Source: Candidatus Ruthturnera sp.
GTDB lineage: Bacteria; Pseudomonadota; Gammaproteobacteria; PS1; Pseudothioglobaceae
Assembly: GCA_018648985.1 (NCBI GenBank)
Contig: JABGOT010000134.1
Location: 1 to 5,133, forward strand
Reading direction: 5' to 3'
DNA: 5,133 nt
This document shows, one piece after another, positions 1 through 4,523 of the stretch (the first letter of the stretch is position 1; each line of letters opens with the position of its first letter). The notes beneath the pieces are model-generated. The model was not told the DNA's origin and did not search any database. It saw nothing but the letters and a program-made list of their open reading frames with translations. Both the position numbers and the translations under genes were made by a program.

Positions 1-101
1 TGACTGCTGATTTATACTTTGTTGGCTTAGTTGTTGTTATTCCAGTATTGGCTCACTCAACATGGCATGCTTATAAAGGTATGATTGGCGAGCTAAAGTA
101 A
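1..101 (+). CDS. C-terminal end of a DUF2189-like integral membrane protein (partial)
   Basis: Only the last 32 complete codons are in the window; the frame runs from base 3 to the TAA at 99-101, and the 5' part lies off the left edge. The visible peptide is a hydrophobic segment (YFVGLVVVIPVLA) followed by HSTWHAYKGMIGELK. A final membrane helix running into a G/A-H-x-(T/S)-W-H-x-Y element is, from memory, how DUF2189 membrane proteins of proteobacteria end, so this family is my best guess. The family has no established function. A strong terminator follows 25 bp after the stop, so this gene closes its transcription unit and is separate from the heme/copper genes downstream. The reading frame is secure; the family call is moderate because only the tail is visible. 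Confidence 0.6.
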   Translation, partial: TADLYFVGLVVVIPVLAHSTWHAYKGMIGELK

Positions 102-122
102 TACAAGCTTAATCATTTTCTT

Positions 123-158
123 AAAGCCCTTTGCATTTAATATGTAAGGGGTTTTTTT
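123..158 (+). terminator. Rho-independent terminator after the DUF2189-like gene
   Basis: The arms CCCTTTGCAT (127-136) and ATGTAAGGGG (142-151) pair over 10 bp, including two G-T wobbles, around a 5-nt loop (TTAAT). Seven T residues follow directly (152-158). The A-rich stretch before the left arm (123-125) can pair with the T tract and lengthen the stem. It lies about 25 bp past the stop at 101 and points away from it, so it separates the upstream gene from the heme A synthase gene. Confidence 0.85.
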
Positions 159-169
159 ATGAGAGGGCT

Positions 170-197
170 TTGCATAAACTGGTTTAATCATTAAAAT
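170..197 (+). promoter_or_regulatory. Candidate sigma70 promoter for the COX15-SCO pair
   Basis: TTGCAT (170-175) and TAAAAT (192-197) sit 16 bp apart and match the -35 and -10 consensus at four and five of six positions. Transcription would begin near 204, giving a leader of about 29 nt before the ATG at 233. The placement just after a strong terminator and just before a two-gene unit supports it. The region is AT-rich, so chance matches are possible. Confidence 0.4.
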
Positions 198-232
198 ACG
201 AACCATATATTAGTACAAATACCCACAACCAC

Positions 233-1204
233 ATGTTTAAAAAATTACTACAAATCTCTATTGTATTGGCACTTATTGTGGTGATCTTAGGTGCTTACAC
301 TCGACTTGGTGATGCGGGCCTAGGCTGTCCTGACTGGCCAGGTTGTTATGGTCAGATTACCGTGCCAGATGCAGCAGACGGCACCAAGCTTAAAGGTTAT
401 GAACGCCCACTGGAGGTAGCCAAAGGCTGGAAGGAAATGGTACATCGTTACGCCGCATCAACGCTTGGCTTGGTGATTTTAATTCTATTTGTTATGGTCT
501 TAAGAGGTAAGCCAAAATATTACCAATCAATGGCCTTGCCAAGTTTTACTGCATTATTTGTGATGCTACAAGGTGCCTTTGGCATGTGGACAGTGACACT
601 ATTAGTACACCCTGGAATTGTAACCACTCACCTTGCTGGTGGTTTTATTACGACCGTCTTGCTTGCTTGGCTATTGCTAAATCAAGACAGGCCGCTGATT
701 ACTTATCATCATATTTTAAAAAGACATAAGTTATTATTATTAGTGACTTTGGCAGTATTAAGTTTGCAAATTATTTTAGGCGGCTGGACTTCTACTAATT
801 ATGCGGCGCTATCTTGTGGCGAAGAGTTTCCAACTTGTTTGGGTGCCTGGTGGCCGACCATGGATTTTGTACAGGCGCTATATTGGGGGCCGTTAGGTGT
901 TGACTATGAATATGGTGTATTAGAAAACCAAGCGCGTGCTGGTATTCAAATGATGCACCGCATTGGTGCGCTGATCACCACGATTTTAATTATTGCACTT
1001 ATATATTTACTTAAGGGTTACACACATTTAAAATCAAACTTATTATTAACTGGTGGTTTGCTGGTTGTGCAAGTAACACTAGGTGTTTTGAATGTGTTAC
1101 TGTCAATTCCAATGGTAGTCGCAGTTTTACATAATGCGGTTGCTCTGTTGTTGTTACTGAGTGTTGTTGCGCTAATACATAAAGTATTTAAAGCGCCAAT
1201 TTAA
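233..1204 (+). CDS. ctaA: Heme A synthase, COX15/CtaA family
   Basis: This membrane enzyme oxidises the C8 methyl group of heme O to a formyl group, giving heme A for aa3-type cytochrome c oxidase. The 323 residues form about eight membrane segments (roughly 7-25, 75-90, 101-120, 126-149, 166-186, 243-260, 268-290, 292-316), the usual size and shape. Family hallmarks are visible: an N-terminal TRLGDAGLGCPDWPGC element with C32 and C38, E68 and H71 in EMVHR, H133 in TTHLAGG, H242 in MMHR, H300 in VLHNAV, and a second loop Cys pair C195/C202. By family knowledge the four His are the heme ligands and E68 is the catalytic-site Glu, so nothing essential is missing. The ATG at 233 is the natural start because TM1 begins within a few residues; no Shine-Dalgarno is visible before it. 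A SCO gene follows after 25 bp, probably co-transcribed. Such proteins are also annotated as COX15. Confidence 0.95.
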   Translation: MFKKLLQISIVLALIVVILGAYTRLGDAGLGCPDWPGCYGQITVPDAADGTKLKGYERPLEVAKGWKEMVHRYAASTLGLVILILFVMVLRGKPKYYQSMALPSFTALFVMLQGAFGMWTVTLLVHPGIVTTHLAGGFITTVLLAWLLLNQDRPLITYHHILKRHKLLLLVTLAVLSLQIILGGWTSTNYAALSCGEEFPTCLGAWWPTMDFVQALYWGPLGVDYEYGVLENQARAGIQMMHRIGALITTILIIALIYLLKGYTHLKSNLLLTGGLLVVQVTLGVLNVLLSIPMVVAVLHNAVALLLLLSVVALIHKVFKAPI

Positions 1205-1217
1205 AACAACAAGACCG

Positions 1218-1225
1218 AAGGGGAG
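1218..1225 (+). promoter_or_regulatory. Ribosome binding site fixing the GTG start of the SCO gene
   Basis: AAGGGGAG lies 4 nt before the GTG at 1230 and is the strongest Shine-Dalgarno on the + strand of this window. No ATG occurs in frame before the membrane segment, so this site decides the start and shows that the unusual Cys-containing N-terminal tail is translated. The neighbouring COX15 gene has no comparable site. Confidence 0.75.
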
Positions 1226-1229
1226 AGCT

Positions 1230-2003
1230 GTGAAAAATTTTATTGAAAATGATCACGCATGTGATGACCAACAATTTGAAACCTGTACGGGCAAAGGAAG
1301 ATGTGTACAAATAAAGAAAACACGTAATAGCATTATTTGGCTGGGTGCCGCTATAGTTGTATTGGCATATTTTTTACTCATTCCTGGTGCCAACCAGATT
1401 AAAGAGTTATCTAAGCAAGTCAACCCAGCCGCTTCTTTGTATTCCAACCCAAAATCTCTACAAGGTAAGTTTCCACTCATTAATGACAGCCAAAATACCA
1501 TTATGCTGTCTGATGTAGTAAAAGACAAATGGTCGATTTTATATTTTGGCTATGCTTCTTGCCCAGATGTGTGTCCAACCGATTTAGCGACGCTAAATCA
1601 AACACTAAGCATGATGGATCATGCTGACAAACTGCAAGTAATTTTTGTATCGGTTGATCCGAAACGTGATGTGGGTAATTTAGATGTCTTCACTAAACGC
1701 TTTAACGCTAACTTTATTGGGCTAAGCGCTGAAGATGAAATATTAACCAGAATGACAAAGGCTTTGGGCGTCTACCACAAGGTGGAAAAAACCAAGCAAA
1801 GATCGTTAACAGATGATCATAGCCAACACAAAGACATGAAGATGTCGATGAAAATGAAGATGAATAACAACTATCTCATCAATCACACGGCCAGCTACTT
1901 GCTGTTAAACCCTAATCTTGAACTCACTGGATTGTTAACCAACCCACACCGTGCGCCAAAAATGGCAAAGGCGTTGGATTTAATTATTGAAACGCTAGAT
2001 TAA
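1230..2003 (+). CDS. SCO1/SenC-family copper chaperone for cytochrome oxidase, with extra metal-ligand-rich segments
   Basis: SCO proteins are membrane-anchored thioredoxin-fold proteins that bind copper and help load or reduce the CuA site of cytochrome c oxidase subunit II. The 257-residue product has a cytosolic tail (1-34), one membrane anchor (about 35-51) and a periplasmic thioredoxin-like domain (about 75-257). The copper site is complete: CPDVC (C111, C115) after YFGYAS, the VDP element (142-144), and H219 in NHTASYLLL. Two parts are unusual. The tail has H9, C11, C19 and C25 on the cytosolic side, and a loop at about 195-211 contains H197, H200 and five Met on alternate residues (203-211) just before the His ligand strand. 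The GTG start is set by a strong ribosome binding site. The gene follows the heme A synthase gene by 25 bp, and its stop lies 4 bp from the stop of the converging DUF2970 gene. Family call is firm; any role for the extra segments is inference. Confidence 0.93.
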   Translation: MKNFIENDHACDDQQFETCTGKGRCVQIKKTRNSIIWLGAAIVVLAYFLLIPGANQIKELSKQVNPAASLYSNPKSLQGKFPLINDSQNTIMLSDVVKDKWSILYFGYASCPDVCPTDLATLNQTLSMMDHADKLQVIFVSVDPKRDVGNLDVFTKRFNANFIGLSAEDEILTRMTKALGVYHKVEKTKQRSLTDDHSQHKDMKMSMKMKMNNNYLINHTASYLLLNPNLELTGLLTNPHRAPKMAKALDLIIETLD

Positions 2004-2038
2004 AAAACTATGCTGGCATGGCGAGCTTTACCACAGCA
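2002..2038 (-). terminator. Weak candidate terminator of the minus-strand oxidase-assembly operon
   Basis: On the minus strand, TGCTG (2038-2034) pairs with CAGCA (2015-2011). A bulge of 3 nt follows, then a further 3 bp (2033-2031 with 2021-2019) around a 9-nt loop. A run of six T (2007-2002) comes 3 nt after the hairpin. The hairpin covers the last codons of the DUF2970 gene and the T run reaches the SCO stop codon. The imperfect stem makes this tentative. Confidence 0.3.
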
Positions 2039-2202
2039 ATTACAAGCGCAATAAAAGCAACCGTCATCACCAAACCAACAATAATGTAAGGCCAAGGACC
2101 TTGTTCTTCGGTGCGCTCAAAATCTTTAACCAAATCTTCTTTTTTACCCACACCAATCATCGCCGAAGCGACTGCTTTAAATACTTGTCCCAACCCTTTC
2201 AT
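2008..2202 (-). CDS. DUF2970-domain small membrane protein
   Basis: The 64-residue product has an amphipathic N-terminal part (FKAVASAMIGVGKKEDLVKDFE, about 8-29) and one C-terminal membrane helix (about 38-62, preceded by GPWPYIIVGL). The pattern of xxAVxxAxxGVxxKxxxxxDFE followed by a Y-I-I-V-G-L-(x)-T helix fits DUF2970, a family of short proteins often found beside cytochrome c oxidase genes in proteobacteria. Its function is not established. A good ribosome binding site (GAGGGAG, about 2211-2205) precedes the ATG, and the gene begins 11 bp after the cyoE stop, so it is very likely the last gene of that operon. Its stop is 4 bp from that of the convergent SCO gene. The gene is real by context and start signal; the family call is from the pattern alone. 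Confidence 0.82.
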   Translation of the reverse strand: MKGLGQVFKAVASAMIGVGKKEDLVKDFERTEEQGPWPYIIVGLVMTVAFIALVIAVVKLAMPA

Positions 2203-2213
2203 AACTCCCTCGC

Positions 2214-3095
2214 TTATAGCCTAATAAGCCAATAGTGATCTACTAGCAGTGATGTAAATAATAACATTAAATAGTTAACGGAAAACAAGAATGTACGCCA
2301 AGCAATTTTATTGTCATCAGGGTTTTTATAAATCTTGATTGCGTACATCAAGAAGATCAGCCCTAACACCACAGCAGAAAACAAATAAATAAGCCCAGAC
2401 ATGCCTGATAAATAAGGCAGTAGTGTCACCAATAATAATAAGACAGTGTAAAGCAAAATTTGCGTACGCGTATAAGCCAAACCATGCGTTACTGGCAACA
2501 TTGGTATGTCCACTTTTCTATACTCTTCTACACGATAAATTGCCAGCGCCCAAAAATGTGGTGGCGTCCAAATAAATACAATTAAAAATAGTAGCAATGC
2601 ATACTCAATGCCCTGAGTACCAGAAATTGCTGTCCAGCCGAGCACCGGTGGTGCAGCGCCTGCAGCGCCACCAATAACAATGTTTTGTGGGGTGGCGCGT
2701 TTAAGATACATCGTATAGATGACCGCATAGCCAATCAGCGAAATGAATGTAAGTACCATAGTAATAGTGTTAACAAATAATTGTAAAACACCCAAACCAA
2801 CCACACCTAAAAACACGCCCCAAATTAATGCTTGGTTACGACTCACCTTGCCTTGTGGCAAAGGACGTTGATCGGTACGTGACATTTGAATATCGATTTG
2901 CTCATCAACAATATGGTTAAACACTGCTGCTGAAGCTGACGCCATAGAGATACCAACCGACGCTGCCAACACCAACATTAAGTCTGGGTAGTATGGCGCA
3001 GGCACGGCCAAAAACATACCAACCACAGCGGTTAATAAAATTAAAGAAACAACTTTAAGCTTACACAGGCCAAGTAAATCACTTAATGATGGCAT
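2214..3095 (-). CDS. cyoE: Protoheme IX farnesyltransferase (heme O synthase)
   Basis: This UbiA-superfamily membrane prenyltransferase attaches a farnesyl group to the 2-vinyl of protoheme IX to make heme O, the substrate of the heme A synthase encoded at 233-1204. The 293 residues match the usual length and form about nine membrane segments. The first Asp-rich motif is N60-x3-D64-x3-D68, continuing to SRTDQRP (72-78). The family stretch YLKRATPQNIVIGGAAGA is at 130-147 with PP and GW following, WTPPHFWALA is at 176-185, and the second motif region YRKVDIPMLPVTHG is at 192-205. The N-terminal KxKV element reads CKLKV where the family more often has KPR/KPK, a small departure. GGAG 7 nt before the ATG supports the start. 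The gene sits 12 bp after the CxxxC protein gene and 11 bp before the DUF2970 gene, in one operon. ctaB is the alternative name. Confidence 0.96.
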   Translation of the reverse strand: MPSLSDLLGLCKLKVVSLILLTAVVGMFLAVPAPYYPDLMLVLAASVGISMASASAAVFNHIVDEQIDIQMSRTDQRPLPQGKVSRNQALIWGVFLGVVGLGVLQLFVNTITMVLTFISLIGYAVIYTMYLKRATPQNIVIGGAAGAAPPVLGWTAISGTQGIEYALLLFLIVFIWTPPHFWALAIYRVEEYRKVDIPMLPVTHGLAYTRTQILLYTVLLLLVTLLPYLSGMSGLIYLFSAVVLGLIFLMYAIKIYKNPDDNKIAWRTFLFSVNYLMLLFTSLLVDHYWLIRL

Positions 3096-3107
3096 AACAA
3101 TCTCCGG

Positions 3108-3641
3108 TTAACCGATACGTGAATATTTAAACAAACGATCTAAATCTTTAATAACACGCTTGATAACCAAATCTTTGGGATTGTAGTGCAGCATTACATT
3201 GCCCAATGGGTCAATCAAAAACAATGAGTTGCTTGGAAACTTAGACAATTGTTGGTTTAGTAAAGCACTTGGGTGTGCAATCAGCATTCCTGGGTCTTGC
3301 ACGTCAGTGGCGCCATTAATTAATAACAATCGCTGAACTCGGCGCATATCTTCATTCATTAAAATACGAATAGTTTTCATATCTTTTAGTATTTTTATGC
3401 AGTCATCGTTGCAGTTATTAGTTACATAGGCTAATGTCCACAAGCCTTGTAAATCACCCGGTGTATTCTTGGTAAAAACCACATCTTGTTTTTCGGTGGT
3501 AATAATTGGGTTAACAAACTCTCCGTAATTAACGGTTGTACCGGTAAAGGCTGTTGGGTTCCAATAGAAGAATGCTGTACCGAGTGCAATCGGCAAAACA
3601 AACGAAGATAGCAACACCCATAATTCTTTTTTAGAATTCAT
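3108..3641 (-). CDS. Membrane-anchored SCO/thioredoxin-like oxidase assembly protein with CxxxC, lacking the SCO copper-ligand His
   Basis: The 177-residue product has a short cytosolic start (MNSKKE), one membrane helix (about 7-26) and a periplasmic domain with a thioredoxin-like layout. A strand WTLAYVTN (68-75) runs into C77-NDD-C81, a helix follows, then RVQRLLLING (101-110), and a late strand SLFLIDPLGNVMLHY (139-153). It ends in KDLDRLFKYSRIG. This matches, from memory, a gammaproteobacterial protein usually encoded between surf1 and cox15/ctaA and annotated as hypothetical or cytochrome oxidase assembly. The CxxxC spacing equals that of SCO proteins, but the His before the late strand is absent: aligning SLFLIDP with SYLLLNP of the SCO protein in this window puts P136 there. 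A thiol-disulfide or copper-handling role in CuA maturation is inference. It is the first gene of the minus-strand operon, with its own promoter upstream and AAGG as a modest ribosome binding site. Confidence 0.85.
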   Translation of the reverse strand: MNSKKELWVLLSSFVLPIALGTAFFYWNPTAFTGTTVNYGEFVNPIITTEKQDVVFTKNTPGDLQGLWTLAYVTNNCNDDCIKILKDMKTIRILMNEDMRRVQRLLLINGATDVQDPGMLIAHPSALLNQQLSKFPSNSLFLIDPLGNVMLHYNPKDLVIKRVIKDLDRLFKYSRIG

Positions 3642-3668
3642 AAAAAACCTTATTTTGCAAAGCGCGAA

Positions 3669-3697
3669 ATGATACGCTTAAGTCGTTAAAAAATCAA
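3669..3697 (-). promoter_or_regulatory. Sigma70-type promoter of the minus-strand oxidase-assembly operon
   Basis: On the minus strand TTGATT (3697-3692) and TATCAT (3674-3669) are separated by exactly 17 bp, a good -35/-10 pair. Transcription would begin near 3662, leaving a leader of about 20 nt before the ATG at 3641, with AAGG (about 3651-3648) as ribosome binding site. It lies in the 67-bp gap after hisF, where no convincing hisF terminator is seen. A 5-bp inverted repeat, AAGCG (3660-3664) with CGCTT (3675-3679), flanks the -10 element and could be an operator or chance. Confidence 0.55.
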
Positions 3698-3708
3698 TAT
3701 TGGTAAAG

Positions 3709-4482
3709 TTACAACCTAACTTCGATACCGCTATCCTGCATTGCTAACTTTGCTTCAGCAACTGTGTATTCACCAAAATGAAAAATACTAGCGGCTAATA
3801 CTGCATCTGCGCCGCCTTGCAGTACACCCTCACAAAGATGGTCTAAATTACCCACACCACCTGAGGCAATTACTGGCACATCAACAGCATCTGCAACCGC
3901 CTTGGTAAGCGCTAAATCAAAACCGGTTTTAACGCCATCACAATCCATTGAAGTAAGTAGCACTTCACCGGCGCCATGCTCGCCCTCGGTCATTTTAACT
4001 GCCCACTCAACTGCGTCAATACCTGTGGGTTTACGCCCACCATGGGTGAAAATCTCCCATTTTGATGGATTGTCTGATACTTGTTTGGCATCAATGGCAA
4101 TCACAATACACTGAGAGCCAAATTTTGCGCTGAGCTCATTAATTAAATCCGGGTTAAAAATAGCTGCCGAATTTACCGCGACTTTATCTGCACCAGCATT
4201 TAGCATTATTCTAACATCTTCAGGTTTGCGAATACCGCCGCCAACAGTCAGCGGGATAAATACTTGCTCAGCAATGCTCTCAACCATGTGCACTGTTGTA
4301 TCACGCCCTTCGTGTGATGCGGTAATGTCTAAAAATGTGATTTCATCAGCGCCCTCAAAGTCGTAACGCTTGGCCACTTCAACCGGATCACCCGCATCCT
4401 TAATGTCAACAAACTGCACACCTTTAACCACACGACCATCGCGCACATCAAGACAAGGGATAATTCTTTTAGCTAAACTCAT
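3709..4482 (-). CDS. hisF: Imidazole glycerol phosphate synthase cyclase subunit
   Basis: HisF is a cytosolic (beta/alpha)8-barrel that, with the glutaminase HisH, converts PRFAR and ammonia to imidazole glycerol phosphate and AICAR in histidine synthesis. The 257 residues begin MSLAKRIIPCLDVRDGRVVKGV, with catalytic D12, and catalytic D131 is in VIAIDAK. Phosphate-binding loops are visible at GGGIR (81-85) and ASGGVG (207-212), followed by GGADAVLAASIFHFGE. Length and motifs are those of a complete, functional protein. The frame stays open upstream to an ATG at 4548, but I chose the start at 4482. Family members begin at this point, the extra 22 residues show no conservation I recognise, and they would run over the uppS start. 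No his neighbours are present: uppS is divergent 41 bp away and the oxidase-assembly operon lies 67 bp downstream on the same strand. Confidence 0.96.
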   Translation of the reverse strand: MSLAKRIIPCLDVRDGRVVKGVQFVDIKDAGDPVEVAKRYDFEGADEITFLDITASHEGRDTTVHMVESIAEQVFIPLTVGGGIRKPEDVRIMLNAGADKVAVNSAAIFNPDLINELSAKFGSQCIVIAIDAKQVSDNPSKWEIFTHGGRKPTGIDAVEWAVKMTEGEHGAGEVLLTSMDCDGVKTGFDLALTKAVADAVDVPVIASGGVGNLDHLCEGVLQGGADAVLAASIFHFGEYTVAEAKLAMQDSGIEVRL

Positions 4483-4506
4483 AAGCGCTAATTTTACCGT
4501 AGTAGG

Positions 4507-4512
4507 TATAAT
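4507..4512 (+). promoter_or_regulatory. Perfect TATAAT element in the hisF-uppS divergent gap
   Basis: TATAAT lies 11 bp before the uppS ATG at 4524. No good -35 hexamer is present 16-18 bp upstream, where the bases belong to the hisF start region. If it works as a -10, transcription would start near 4519 and leave a leader of about 5 nt. On the opposite strand the same core reads TTATAC, so it might also serve hisF. This is a candidate only. Confidence 0.35.
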
Positions 4513-4523
4513 CTGTGAGAAGT

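Noticed and set aside
102..232. Possible small RNA or tRNA gene in the longest intergenic stretch
   Set aside because: Apart from the terminator and a candidate promoter the bases show no cloverleaf, riboswitch core or second hairpin with a T run.
1253..1528. Open frame of 91 codons on the minus strand
   Set aside because: Antisense to the N-terminal half of the SCO gene, whose copper-site motifs prove the + frame; no recognisable domain.
1836..1862. Short ATG-AAG/AAA near-repeat as a tandem repeat or CRISPR-like element
   Set aside because: It is in frame inside the SCO gene, too short and imperfect for an array, and better explained as a coded Met/Lys stretch.
3902..4114. Open frame of 70 codons on the + strand
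   Set aside because: Lies wholly inside hisF on the opposite strand; Ser/Pro-rich composition is typical of an antisense shadow.
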